Shown in pieces: positions 1 to 7,714 of a DNA stretch of 37,278 bases (position 1 is its first letter; each line of letters opens with the position of its first letter). The notes under the pieces were generated by a model. That model worked only from the letters and a program-made list of their open reading frames with translations, was not told the DNA's origin and made no database searches. The stretch lies in assembly GCA_944372585.1 (NCBI GenBank), contig CALVZQ010000005.1:1-37278 (forward strand), read 5' to 3'. This DNA is from an uncultured Clostridia bacterium. GTDB lineage: Bacteria; Bacillota; Clostridia; Christensenellales; UBA1242. Both the position numbers and the translations under genes were made by a program.

Positions 1-2
1 AT

Positions 3-287
3 CAAATTTATAAAAATACTAAAAATGTTATAATTGACTCTGATTTAACAGAAATGTTTTGGTATGTATCGAGATTTCAAAAGGGTTGGGATATAAAAAC
101 ATATAAGCCAGAATTAAAGCTTCAGAAAGTTTTGTCAAACGATGCAAATACATCTTTTGTTATGTTATAAACTGTAAAAGAAAGGTACGAAAGTCCAATT
201 TGGGGAATATCACAAGAAGCTATTTGTAAATTAGAAAATAAAATTCAAGGTCAAATAGAAGATGGAAATCATACACTTAACAAATAA
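3..287 (+). pseudogene. 3' remnant of an unrecognised gene with an in-frame stop
   Basis: An open frame enters from the left edge of the window and runs to TAA at 168-170, then continues in the same frame for another 38 codons to TAA at 285-287. Both halves look protein-like (the first contains MFWYVSRFQKGWDIKTY, the second RYESPIWGISQEAICKLE), so a single sense codon ending in AA has probably mutated to TAA. I do not recognise the family. The 5' end lies outside the window, so it cannot be told whether the gene is otherwise intact. A weak terminator follows. Its position beside tRNA-Lys suggests it could be cargo of an integrated element, but nothing in the visible part proves this. Confidence 0.5.
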
Positions 288-292
288 AATAT

Positions 293-328
293 TGACTGGA
301 AATTTATGATAATCTCAGTCTTTTTTTG
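293..328 (+). terminator. Rho-independent terminator after the left-edge gene
   Basis: GACTG near 294 pairs with CAGTC near 316-320 across a long AT-rich loop, and seven T residues follow. The stem is short, so this is a modest candidate. Confidence 0.45.
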
Positions 329-346
329 TTCTGCTTTTCAAAAAAT

Positions 347-478
347 TTTAGACAATTTTTTAGACAATGGCGATTTTTTAGAAAAAATTAGAGTTTTAAG
401 ATTATTTGAAATTATTAAAATTTATTTATTAAAAAGTTGATTTTTAGACACTTTTTACAAAAATTTTAGACAATTTTG
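347..478. repeat. Four short direct repeats with core TTTTAGACA
   Basis: Copies of TTTTAGACA lie at about 347, 357, 442 and 464; two of them extend to TTTTAGACAATTTT. They are in the same orientation in an otherwise gene-free AT-rich stretch (288-536) next to the 3' end of a tRNA gene. Spaced direct repeats near a tRNA can be arm-type sites of a tyrosine recombinase or iterated binding sites; low complexity of the region makes chance similarity possible. Confidence 0.45.
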
Positions 479-504
479 GGTTATTTATTTAGTATCTTGA
501 CATT

Positions 505-532
505 AAAAAATCCCTTATTTTATAAGGGATTT
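505..532 (-). terminator. Terminator of the tRNA-Lys transcript
   Basis: Read on the minus strand, AAATCCCTTA pairs with TAAGGGATTT around a short loop and is followed by a T run, five bases past the CCA end of tRNA-Lys. This is a strong intrinsic terminator placed exactly for the tRNA. Confidence 0.8.
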
Positions 533-536
533 AGTG

Positions 537-612
537 TGGTGGGTTGCCGGGGGCTCGAACCCCGGACCCTTCGATTAAGAGTCGAATGCTCTACCAACTG
601 AGCTAGCAACCC
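537..612 (-). tRNA. tRNA-Lys, anticodon CUU, CCA encoded
   Basis: On the minus strand the sequence begins GGGTTGC and ends GCAACCC-A-CCA, giving a perfect seven-pair acceptor stem. The D-arm reads AGCTCAGTTGGTAGAGCA, the anticodon loop contains CTCTTAA so the anticodon is CTT, and the T-arm has the GGTTCGA core. All canonical positions are present. The 3' CCA is in the DNA at 539-537. The 3' end of this tRNA borders the repeats and broken gene at 1-480, the usual side on which integrases insert. Confidence 0.97.
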
Positions 613-710
613 AGATTTTTTTCTTGGATTTTTGTTCCAATAAAAAACTATGTGTATTATACAACACATTCAGGGTATTGTCAATCAAAAATTTGATTTT
701 GATTAAATTT

Positions 711-893
711 TTAATCTTCTATTTCGTTTTCTATATCAATGTTTCCGTGCAATCTTTCAAAATCATTTATATATCGTTTTATGGCGAATTCTATTTCTTT
801 GTTTTTGCTTCTTCCATTGAACGCAGCGGTATATTTGATTTTTTGTTGCAAAGAATTAGGAATACGCAGTGTGTATCTTGGCAAATTGCTCAT
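711..893 (-). CDS. Small ribbon-helix-helix (Arc/CopG-like) DNA-binding protein
   Basis: This 60-residue protein begins MSNLPRYTLRIPNSLQQKIK, the pattern of a ribbon-helix-helix fold: a short beta strand (RYTLRIP) followed by two helices (SLQQKIKYTAAFNG and KNKEIEFAIKRYINDFE). Such proteins dimerise through the strand and bind short inverted repeats, often repressing their own gene. The start is supported by an AAGGAGG site about seven bases upstream on the minus strand. It diverges from alr across a 156-base gap that holds TGACGTCA and a second CGTCA, plausible operator material. No toxin partner is seen downstream, so an antitoxin role is not supported. Confidence 0.75.
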   Translation of the reverse strand: MSNLPRYTLRIPNSLQQKIKYTAAFNGRSKNKEIEFAIKRYINDFERLHGNIDIENEIED

Positions 894-946
894 ATATCCC
901 TCCTTATGTGAAATTTTACAAGAATTAAACGAAAATTACTTAAAAA

Positions 947-965
947 TGACGTCACTAGTTCGTCA
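947..965. promoter_or_regulatory. Possible operator between the RHH gene and alr
   Basis: The eight-base perfect palindrome TGACGTCA (947-954) is followed six bases later by CGTCA (961-965), which pairs with TGACG. It sits in the divergent gap, in reach of both promoters. That the adjacent RHH protein binds it is inference. Confidence 0.35.
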
Positions 966-1014
966 TATAGCATTATTTTTCGACATAAAACATCAAATGT
1001 GGTTTGGAGATATT

Positions 1015-1044
1015 TTCACAATAACAGCTGAAAATTTATATATC
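1015..1044 (+). promoter_or_regulatory. Promoter for a leaderless alr transcript
   Basis: TTCACA at 1015-1020 and TATATC at 1039-1044 are 18 bases apart, and ATG of alr follows after five bases. There is no Shine-Dalgarno sequence before the ATG, so the transcript probably starts at or very near the start codon. Confidence 0.5.
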
Positions 1045-1049
1045 ATATT

Positions 1050-2048
1050 ATGAAGAACATTAAATTGCTAAGTAAGGAAAATTTGCTTCAAAATTTGAAT
1101 CACTTTAAACATAAAAAGGTTTGTGCAATGGTCAAGTCAAATGCCTATGGACATGGGCTGAGAGAGATCGTCAGGTTGATTGAAAATGATGTTGACTATT
1201 TTGGTGTCGCACATATTGAAGAAGGAGTGGAAGTCAGGAAGATAAGTGAAAAGCCTATTTTGGTTTGTTCCAAAATTTTTGATTTTAAGAAATGCAAGAG
1301 ACACAATCTTGAAGTGATGGTTGAAGATGAAGTTGACATTCAAAATTGTTTGAACTGTGGGCTTAAAGATGCTATGCATCTGAAAATCAACTGCGGCATG
1401 AACAGATTTGGTATTGAAAATACGCTCCAATCAAGAATTTTGAATGATTTGTTGGAAGAAAAACAAATTAATTTGAAATCAATTTATACACATTTTCATT
1501 GTTTGGAAAACAAAAAACAGACATTTTGTGATTATAAAAAGTTTCAAATGTTGCGTGCAGAGATTTTGCAAAATGCAACTATTTGTTTTGGTGGAAGTGG
1601 GGTTGTCAATTATCCTTTTGAATTTGACATGTTGCGTTTGGGAATTGGACTTTATGGCTATGGACAAAAAGATCTGAAACCAGTTATGAAAATTTTATCT
1701 TATGTGTGCAAGATCTTTTATGCAAAAAGAGGAGAATACATCGGTTATGGAAAAAAATATAAAGTAAAAAATGGCGGATATTTTGCCATTGTTCCCGTTG
1801 GTTATGGCGATGGCTTAAGAAGAAATTTAAGCGGAAATTTTAAAGTTTTGATTGATGGAAAAAAATACGAATGTGTTGCAAACATTTGTATGGACGCATT
1901 TTTTGTGAAAGTTGATCAAAATGTCAAAGTCGGAGATAAAGTTGTTTGTATGTTTGATGCAAATTACATGGCAAAAAAGACTGATACGATCCCATACGAA
2001 ATTTTGACCGGATTTTCAAACTTGAGGGGTGATACTTTGATTTTGTGA
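1050..2048 (+). CDS. alr: Alanine racemase
   Basis: The enzyme interconverts L- and D-alanine with pyridoxal phosphate and supplies D-alanine for peptidoglycan. The cofactor lysine motif VKSNAYGHG lies at residues 28-36 (K29), the N-terminal barrel continues through HLKINCGMNRFG and THFHCLE, and the C-terminal domain carries the second catalytic region YIGYGKKY followed by VPVGYGDGLRR and the ICMD motif. At 332 residues it is somewhat shorter than the usual 360-390. The ATG has no ribosome site but a -10 box just upstream. rsmD follows 54 bases downstream with its own promoter. Identity is secure; whether the shortening matters is unknown. Confidence 0.95.
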   Translation: MKNIKLLSKENLLQNLNHFKHKKVCAMVKSNAYGHGLREIVRLIENDVDYFGVAHIEEGVEVRKISEKPILVCSKIFDFKKCKRHNLEVMVEDEVDIQNCLNCGLKDAMHLKINCGMNRFGIENTLQSRILNDLLEEKQINLKSIYTHFHCLENKKQTFCDYKKFQMLRAEILQNATICFGGSGVVNYPFEFDMLRLGIGLYGYGQKDLKPVMKILSYVCKIFYAKRGEYIGYGKKYKVKNGGYFAIVPVGYGDGLRRNLSGNFKVLIDGKKYECVANICMDAFFVKVDQNVKVGDKVVCMFDANYMAKKTDTIPYEILTGFSNLRGDTLIL

Positions 2049-2066
2049 TGAATATTTTTGTTTTTC

Positions 2067-2096
2067 TTGCAAAATCATTTTGTAAAATGCTATCAT
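2067..2096 (+). promoter_or_regulatory. Promoter for a leaderless rsmD transcript
   Basis: TTGCAA (2067-2072), an 18-base spacer and TATCAT (2091-2096) are followed by six bases and the ATG at 2103. No ribosome site is present. Confidence 0.55.
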
Positions 2097-2102
2097 ATCT
2101 CC

Positions 2103-2627
2103 ATGAGAATTGATTCTGGAAAGTTTAAGGGAAGAAGACTGATTGAAAACAAATATGATCATATCAGGCCAACCACAGACAAGGTTAGACAGGCTCTTTT
2201 TGTCAAACTCCAATTTTTTCTTCCAGGCAAAAGCGTTTTGGACTTGTTTTGTGGGACTGGTGCCATTGGAATTGAGGCATTGAGTCGTGGGGCAGAGAAG
2301 GTTGTTTTTGTCGACAAAGATATACGCAGTGTTGACATGACCAAGAAGAATTTGAAAACAATGGGAATTGAAACAAAGGTTTATAAGTGTGATGCCATGA
2401 TTTTTCTTGATAAATGTGAAGAAAAATTTGATCTGATCATTCTTGACCCACCATACAAAAGTGGTCTTTATGAGAAAGTTTTGGCAAAGATCTTTGAAAA
2501 AAAATTGCTGGCAGAAGAAGGAATTATTGTTTGTGAACATGACAGCCGTGATACTTTTGATTATGGAGACTTTGAAGTGTTTGATGAAAAAAAATATGGA
2601 AATATCACATTGACCTACCTTAGATGA
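2103..2627 (+). CDS. rsmD: 16S rRNA (guanine-966 N2) methyltransferase RsmD
   Basis: A 174-residue class I methyltransferase acting on small-subunit rRNA during ribosome assembly. The SAM-binding motif LDLFCGTGAIGIEALSRGA, the acidic VDKD strand and the catalytic DPPY loop (in LIILDPPYKSG) are all present, and the N-terminus (MRIDSGKFKGRRL then IRPTTDKVRQALF) is typical of RsmD. I chose ATG 2103 rather than a TTG further upstream, because family members begin MRI.G..KGR and a -10 box sits six bases before this ATG. In many Firmicutes rsmD is followed by coaD; here glmS follows instead. Confidence 0.94.
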   Translation: MRIDSGKFKGRRLIENKYDHIRPTTDKVRQALFVKLQFFLPGKSVLDLFCGTGAIGIEALSRGAEKVVFVDKDIRSVDMTKKNLKTMGIETKVYKCDAMIFLDKCEEKFDLIILDPPYKSGLYEKVLAKIFEKKLLAEEGIIVCEHDSRDTFDYGDFEVFDEKKYGNITLTYLR

Positions 2628-2642
2628 TTGAAAATAAAAGAT

Positions 2643-2673
2643 AAAGATGGCAAATTTTTGCTATCTTTTTTTC
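2643..2673 (+). terminator. Terminator after rsmD
   Basis: AAGATGGCAAA pairs with TTTGCTATCTT with one central mismatch, and a T run follows. It separates rsmD from glmS. Confidence 0.75.
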
Positions 2674-2741
2674 ACTGTAATTCTTCAAAAAACATATAAG
2701 ATATTGACACGATTTTGTGCATTTATTTTTAGGAGATGTTT

Positions 2742-4493
2742 ATGTGTGGGATTTGCAGTGCAATTGGAAATTTCAATGAAATTTTTGATGTCATTGAGAG
2801 ACTTAGGAAATTGGAATATAGGGGATATGATTCCAGCGGAATTGCTTATAAAGAAAACAACAATTTGGAAGTTGTCAAAAGTGTTGGACAGATTGCAAAT
2901 TTGGAGAAAAGAATAGGAAGGAATTTAAGCTCACAAATTGTGATTGGGCACACAAGATGGGCAACGCATGGAAAAGTCAGCGAGGAAAATGCTCACCCTC
3001 ATATGTCAGCAAATGGGGAGTTTGCTTTGGTTCATAATGGAATCATTGAAAATTATGAGGACTTGAAAAAGATCTTTTTGAGTGATGTTTGTTTAAATTC
3101 TCAAACAGACACAGAAGTTTTTGTCAACTTGATTGCAAGACAAAAAGGACCTGTGATAAACAAATTGATTGAAGCATGTAATTTGGTCAAGGGAAGTTTT
3201 GCAGTTGCTATGCTTGAGAAAAACAGCAACAAAATTTATCTTGCCAAAAGAAAGAGTCCGCTTATGGTTGCACAAAACGAAAATGGTTGCATGGCGGCTA
3301 GTGATTTGTCAGTGTTTGTGGGGAAGTTTGAAAAATGCTACATAATGGAAGATGATGAATTTGCTGTTATGAGTGAAAAAAACATTGTTTTTTTTGATAA
3401 AAGTGGCAAAAAAATCAAAAAAAATGCGGTTTTGATTAATAATTTTGATTTTTGCGATGAAAATCTCAATGAAGAATATTTCATGCTTAAAGAAATCAAA
3501 GAGCAAGCCATCGTGTTGAAGAGAACATATTTTAAATATTTTTCAGAGAATACTTTGTCTGAAGCAGAAATTTCAAAAATAAAAAAATATAAAAGTTTCC
3601 ATTTTATAGCCTGCGGAACCGCTTATCACAGTGGACTTATGGGAGCAAGATACATTCAACAATTTTGCAAAAAAGAGTGCAAGGTTTCCATTGCAAGTGA
3701 GTTTCGATATGACAACAATGTTCTAAACAAAAATTGTCTCTATGTTTTTGTCAGTCAAAGTGGAGAAACAGCTGACACGATTGCTTGTGCAAACTTGATC
3801 AAAGAAAAGGGTTTTGATGTGATGTGTGTCACCAATGTGCCTTATTGTTCTTTAAACAAATTGGCAGACATAATCTTGCCGACCTTTGCAGGACGAGAGG
3901 TTGCAGTTGCTTCGACAAAGGCATATGTTGCACAGGTTTTCACATTGTTGATTCTTGCAATAAAATTATCTAAAAATTTGGAGTTGCAGGAGAGTTTGAA
4001 AAAATTCGTGTTGTCATTTGATATTTTGCAGTTGGACGATGCTCTCTTAAAGTTTCTTTATCAATTTAATAACATTTTTTACATCGGCAGAGAGCAAGAT
4101 TATGTTGCAAGTCTTGAAGGCGCTCTGAAAATGAAGGAGATTGCCTACATAAACTGCATTGGCTTGGCTGGTGGAGAATTGAAACACGGGACTTTGGCAC
4201 TTATTGATGAAAATTCCCTTGTGATTGCAATTTCGACACAAAAAAAATTGAAAGAAAAAATGGAAAGCAACATTCAAGAAGTCAAAGCAAGGGGTGGGAA
4301 AATCTTGCTTGTGTCAAATTTTGAACATTCAGTTGAAGTTGACCATTTTTTGCAACTTCCTGAGTTTGAAGAGTTTTTGATGCCGATTGTCAGTATAACC
4401 GCTTTGCAACTTATGGCATTTCATTATGCGGTGGAACTTGGTTACAATCCAGATAAGCCGAGAAACTTGGCCAAATCTGTGACAGTGGAATAG
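2742..4493 (+). CDS. glmS: Glutamine--fructose-6-phosphate aminotransferase
   Basis: GlmS makes glucosamine-6-phosphate from fructose-6-phosphate and glutamine, the first committed step to UDP-GlcNAc and peptidoglycan. The start is ATG 2742, giving MCGIC: removal of Met exposes the catalytic N-terminal Cys, and AGGAG is spaced six bases away; the ATG six bases earlier would bury the nucleophile. The glutaminase domain shows YRGYDSSGIA, GHTRWATHG and HNGIIENY; two SIS domains follow with ACGTAYHSG, SQSGETADT and STKAYVAQ; the C-terminus ends LAKSVTVE, as in the family. At 583 residues it is slightly compact. There is no room for a glmS ribozyme in the 114-base gap, and none is seen. Confidence 0.96.
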   Translation: MCGICSAIGNFNEIFDVIERLRKLEYRGYDSSGIAYKENNNLEVVKSVGQIANLEKRIGRNLSSQIVIGHTRWATHGKVSEENAHPHMSANGEFALVHNGIIENYEDLKKIFLSDVCLNSQTDTEVFVNLIARQKGPVINKLIEACNLVKGSFAVAMLEKNSNKIYLAKRKSPLMVAQNENGCMAASDLSVFVGKFEKCYIMEDDEFAVMSEKNIVFFDKSGKKIKKNAVLINNFDFCDENLNEEYFMLKEIKEQAIVLKRTYFKYFSENTLSEAEISKIKKYKSFHFIACGTAYHSGLMGARYIQQFCKKECKVSIASEFRYDNNVLNKNCLYVFVSQSGETADTIACANLIKEKGFDVMCVTNVPYCSLNKLADIILPTFAGREVAVASTKAYVAQVFTLLILAIKLSKNLELQESLKKFVLSFDILQLDDALLKFLYQFNNIFYIGREQDYVASLEGALKMKEIAYINCIGLAGGELKHGTLALIDENSLVIAISTQKKLKEKMESNIQEVKARGGKILLVSNFEHSVEVDHFLQLPEFEEFLMPIVSITALQLMAFHYAVELGYNPDKPRNLAKSVTVE

Positions 4494-4735
4494 AATTTGG
4501 TTGGCGTCATAGTTCTTTAAATCGAAACGCAAAAAATTATAATTTGAATAAAATCAATATAGGCTTTATCAACTCAGATAAAATTTTTATTTTTTACTTT
4601 TGAAAATATATTGACAAAAAATAAAGAAAAAAAGAAAAAATAAAATTTTTTAATTGACTTTTTCGAAAAATAAGTGATAACCTAATAAAAGAAAAACAAC
4701 ATAAAAACAAACAAAATAAACCTGGAGGGGACTAT

Positions 4736-5989
4736 ATGGCTGGAAGAATGGCTGAGTTGGAAGCAATATTTGATTATATGCAATGGTACTTGAGATTAAT
4801 TGAACGAGAGTCAAATAAGGAACTGGATGAAATTGTTGCTAAAGGTAAGAACAGCACAAAAAAAGATGACAAAAGGTATTGGAAAATAGAGTTTGAGATA
4901 GCAGAGAACAGAGAGATTTCTGAAGATGTGAAAAAGGCTCAAGAATTGACGAAAGAACTTGAAAGGTTTGGTGGAATTCGCAGCATGGAACTTGATTATT
5001 TGAATCAAGTTTGTCAAAAATATGGAATGAAAGACTTGCAGAAGTCAATAAAAGGGATTATCGACGAATATTCTGAAAATTATGACGTGAAGCGTAATGA
5101 GTTGCAAGAATTGATAAACAAAAGATCATTTCGAAAAATACCATCTGGAACAACGTATAAAGAAAACCCACAAGATAAAGTTGAATACGAAACCTCATTA
5201 GAAAAATTCAGAAGACGTCCATCAAGAACAATAATTCCAGGATATCAAGATATTTTTGATGATTTTACATTTCAATATCAATCAAAAGTCCATGCTAAAT
5301 ACATGAAAGGAAAATTTCCTTTTGAAGTGACAAAAGACCAAATCAAAGAAAACAAAGTAGAGATAACATCAGTAAGTTTGTTTGGAAAATTTGGATCATT
5401 TTCCAAAATGGCAGAGTTTGTGATGAAAGTGAGTGATTTCAGAGAGATGGAAGAAAACTACAGGAGAATGTTTCCAAGAGAATTTGAAAAAGAAGGTGTG
5501 CATAATTTCTATGATCTTTTTGTGTTGCAAACAGAAGCGGTCAAGTTGATAGAAAAATATAACAAAAAATATAATGATATCAGCATAAAAATCGAACTTA
5601 TCAAGGATATTCAAATGGTTTTGGATAAAGAGCCTAAAACACTAAAAGGATTGAAGCGTACAGAGGAACTTGCAAGGATGAGAGAAGATCTAGAGATGAA
5701 GCAACAAGAAGCGGTCAATCAATTCACCAAACGTTATGGGCAAAAAATAGATAAAATTATGCAGGAGGTGGCAAAGAAGCAGGAGTCTGTGAGAATTATG
5801 CAGTCGGTCAAAGAAAGATATAATAAGACAATCGATAGATTGCTTGAAAGAGACATATACGCAGTTGATAGTTATACGAAAAGAGAAGATGTTGTTGCAG
5901 AAAAACAGCCAACTGAAGCCCAAAAAGATTCACCTAAAGAAAGAGGCGAAAAGAGGGAAAGAGAAGAAGAAGATAGAGAAAGAGCCTAA
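4736..5989 (+). CDS. Coiled-coil protein of unknown function
   Basis: A 417-residue soluble protein I cannot assign to a family. It has no signal peptide or membrane segment. Charged helical stretches dominate residues 1-130 and 250-370, with a possible globular middle (about 150-250, containing PGYQDIFDDFTFQYQS and SLFGKFGSFSKMAEFVMKV). The tail is extremely charged, ending in alternating Lys, Arg and Glu. The start has a strong GGAGGGG site. A 241-base AT-rich gap precedes it, with TTGACT near 4654 as a possible -35 element. The next gene starts 45 bases downstream behind a hairpin that covers its ribosome site, so the two are probably co-translated partners. Confidence 0.75.
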   Translation: MAGRMAELEAIFDYMQWYLRLIERESNKELDEIVAKGKNSTKKDDKRYWKIEFEIAENREISEDVKKAQELTKELERFGGIRSMELDYLNQVCQKYGMKDLQKSIKGIIDEYSENYDVKRNELQELINKRSFRKIPSGTTYKENPQDKVEYETSLEKFRRRPSRTIIPGYQDIFDDFTFQYQSKVHAKYMKGKFPFEVTKDQIKENKVEITSVSLFGKFGSFSKMAEFVMKVSDFREMEENYRRMFPREFEKEGVHNFYDLFVLQTEAVKLIEKYNKKYNDISIKIELIKDIQMVLDKEPKTLKGLKRTEELARMREDLEMKQQEAVNQFTKRYGQKIDKIMQEVAKKQESVRIMQSVKERYNKTIDRLLERDIYAVDSYTKREDVVAEKQPTEAQKDSPKERGEKREREEEDRERA

Positions 5990-6027
5990 ATATTATTCTG
6001 AAAGAAAGACGGATCTTTCGATTTAGG
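5985..6027 (+). promoter_or_regulatory. Hairpin covering the ribosome site of the transglutaminase-like gene
   Basis: CCTAAAT (5985-5991), which includes the stop codon of the upstream gene, pairs with ATTTAGG (6021-6027), which includes the start of the TAGGAGG site. An inner stem pairs GAAAGA (6000-6005) with TCTTTC (6014-6019). A ribosome finishing the upstream gene would open it, the arrangement expected for translational coupling. Confidence 0.5.
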
Positions 6028-6034
6028 AGGAGAA

Positions 6035-7309
6035 ATGGGAAGTTTAATTAGAATTGATGAAAATTCCGGGAAAAATCCAAATTTTTTTGAGGTTGTTTCA
6101 CAAAAAAGCATTTACGATAAAACTGTAAGTTTGGTTGTAAACAAAAATGTGCTGTTAAACAACACTCAAAAAGTAAAATCAATTTGTAAAAGTTTGGCAG
6201 AGGAAGAAGTTGAGATTAAACTGTTTGTGGATGGCAATGTGAACGAAAAAGATTTTGAAGATCGTCCATATATTTTCTCCAGCGAAGAGAAAGAAAAACT
6301 GATTGAACTCAACAATTTTTTTGCAGGAATCAAAAATGTTAAATCTTTTGGATTTGTTGACATTAATCTTGGGGATTTTATTTTAGACAGATATGAAAGA
6401 AATTGTTGGAATTTGCAACAAATTTTAGATGCAAATGAAAAATTGGATGCGGTTGTTGAGTATATAAAAAAATTGAAAATGTCTCCATTTGAGACAATGT
6501 TGTTTATACATGATTATGTTTCAAATAATTTTGGTTATAGCGAAGCAGATGGCATGTTAAATAGAAACGCGGCTGCCACAATTGTTGGAGCTTATGAAAA
6601 AGGAAAAATTGTTTGTGTTGGAGCGAGTTCTTTAACCAAAGCAATCATTGACAAGTTAGAAATGCCTGGACTAAGTTGTGAAGTTGTTAATGTTTCGGTT
6701 CACACGGATCCGGATCCTGAAGTGATTAAAAATTTTGAGAAAGAAGTTGCTCTTTATCCTCAATTTAAAGAGGATCTTGAGGATCTTAAGTATTATAAAA
6801 AATATGGTGACACTGAGAGGCATAGGTTTTGTTTAATTCATTTGGTTGATGGAAAATATGGTGTGAATGGCGACTATTTAAATGATGCCACTTGGGATGG
6901 ACAAGCGCATAGTCTTGCAATGTGTTGTTATCCTGTCAGCGATGTTCAAATGTTTTCAAAGGATGATTTTGTGCAAACGGCAAAGGATGTTGACCCAATG
7001 ATGAGCACAAAAGATTTTTCAAAAGAGGCGTTTAAATTGGTAAAATTGAAGAGAAGAGGGAAATATGTGCCATATGTTGTTGAAAAGTATGGGAAAAACT
7101 CTGCTCCAATTGATTTTAACAAATATAAAAGCGCTTTTGAAGTGGTCTGCGCTAAGACAGGCAGTGACGAACAAAGTGTTGCAAGGAAAGTGGGTGACTA
7201 TATGAAAAACTCTGAAGCACAGGCAAAAAAGTTTTTCAAGCCTGAGGCATCAAGTAAATTTGTACACCAAAAAGATAAGAAAACTGATGCTGAACTTAAG
7301 AATTCCTAA
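6035..7309 (+). CDS. Transglutaminase-like cysteine-fold protein
   Basis: A 424-residue protein with no signal peptide. The central region resembles the bacterial transglutaminase-like (papain-type) fold: a helix FETMLFIHDYVSNNFGYS, then KIVCVGASS with a candidate nucleophile Cys194, then IHLVDGKYGVNGDYLNDATWD with His269 and Asp284 fifteen residues apart, the spacing typical of this fold. The N-terminal 140 and C-terminal 120 residues are not recognised. The start has AGGAGGAG six bases upstream. It follows a coiled-coil gene and is probably expressed with it. It could act as a cytoplasmic peptidase or amidase, or be a non-catalytic scaffold; substrate cannot be inferred. Confidence 0.65.
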   Translation: MGSLIRIDENSGKNPNFFEVVSQKSIYDKTVSLVVNKNVLLNNTQKVKSICKSLAEEEVEIKLFVDGNVNEKDFEDRPYIFSSEEKEKLIELNNFFAGIKNVKSFGFVDINLGDFILDRYERNCWNLQQILDANEKLDAVVEYIKKLKMSPFETMLFIHDYVSNNFGYSEADGMLNRNAAATIVGAYEKGKIVCVGASSLTKAIIDKLEMPGLSCEVVNVSVHTDPDPEVIKNFEKEVALYPQFKEDLEDLKYYKKYGDTERHRFCLIHLVDGKYGVNGDYLNDATWDGQAHSLAMCCYPVSDVQMFSKDDFVQTAKDVDPMMSTKDFSKEAFKLVKLKRRGKYVPYVVEKYGKNSAPIDFNKYKSAFEVVCAKTGSDEQSVARKVGDYMKNSEAQAKKFFKPEASSKFVHQKDKKTDAELKNS

Positions 7310-7523
7310 ACTATATTCAGATTTTGGTTAAGCTGAAATTGCGATAATCGGAACTTTATTTTAAATATTCTTAATTTATTATGCATCGTTTAAAATAAAT
7401 GGTCTTTAACTTTAACTATAAAAAAGTAATAAACGAGAGCATTATTAAGTTTAGAAAATCACAGCAAAAATCTCCAAAAACATCAAAATTTAATAAAAAA
7501 TTTAAAAATTTTTGAAAAAGGGG

Positions 7524-7551
7524 TTGACAAAGCAAAAAAAAAGAGTATGAT
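7524..7551 (+). promoter_or_regulatory. Strong promoter for the structured leader
   Basis: TTGACA at 7524-7529 and TATGAT at 7546-7551 are 16 bases apart. Transcription would start near 7558. The preceding 7310-7523 is AT-rich and I see no gene in it. Confidence 0.7.
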
Positions 7552-7557
7552 GTAAGT

Positions 7558-7690
7558 ATAAAAAGGGAGTAGTTTACACCGCACAAGGTGTTCACAAAGC
7601 GTCAATACGGAAAATTCCCGCTTTGTGAGAGCAATGCTTTAACAAGACTTTTTGAAGAAATTCAGAAAGTCTTTTTTCTTTCTGAATTAA
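7558..7690 (+). ncRNA. Structured leader or small RNA with attenuator-like hairpins
   Basis: Between a good promoter and the next ribosome site lie successive hairpins. First, ACACC (7576-7580) with GGTGT (7587-7591). Second, the perfect nine-pair stem CACAAAGCG (7593-7601) with CGCTTTGTG (7619-7627), whose 17-base loop contains GGAAAATTCC. Third, AAGACTTT-T-TGAA (7644-7656) with TTCA-G-AAAGTCTT (7661-7673), loop GAAA, then a T run: a terminator. Fourth, the alternative ATTCAGAAAG (7660-7669) with CTTTCTGAAT (7678-7687), ten perfect pairs, which shares bases with and excludes the third. It does not match T-box, SRP, 6S or riboswitch classes that I know. It may be an attenuated leader or an independent RNA of about 120 bases. 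Confidence 0.6.
7644..7677 (+). terminator. Terminator hairpin inside the leader
   Basis: A 12-pair stem with one mismatch and a GAAA loop ends at 7673 and is followed by TTTT. Its descending arm is also the ascending arm of a competing ten-pair hairpin. Confidence 0.7.
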
Positions 7691-7714
7691 AAACTAAAAA
7701 AGGAGGAAGAAAAA

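Noticed and set aside
2628..2741. glmS ribozyme upstream of glmS
   Set aside because: The gap is only 114 bases, is partly occupied by a terminator, and shows no ribozyme core.
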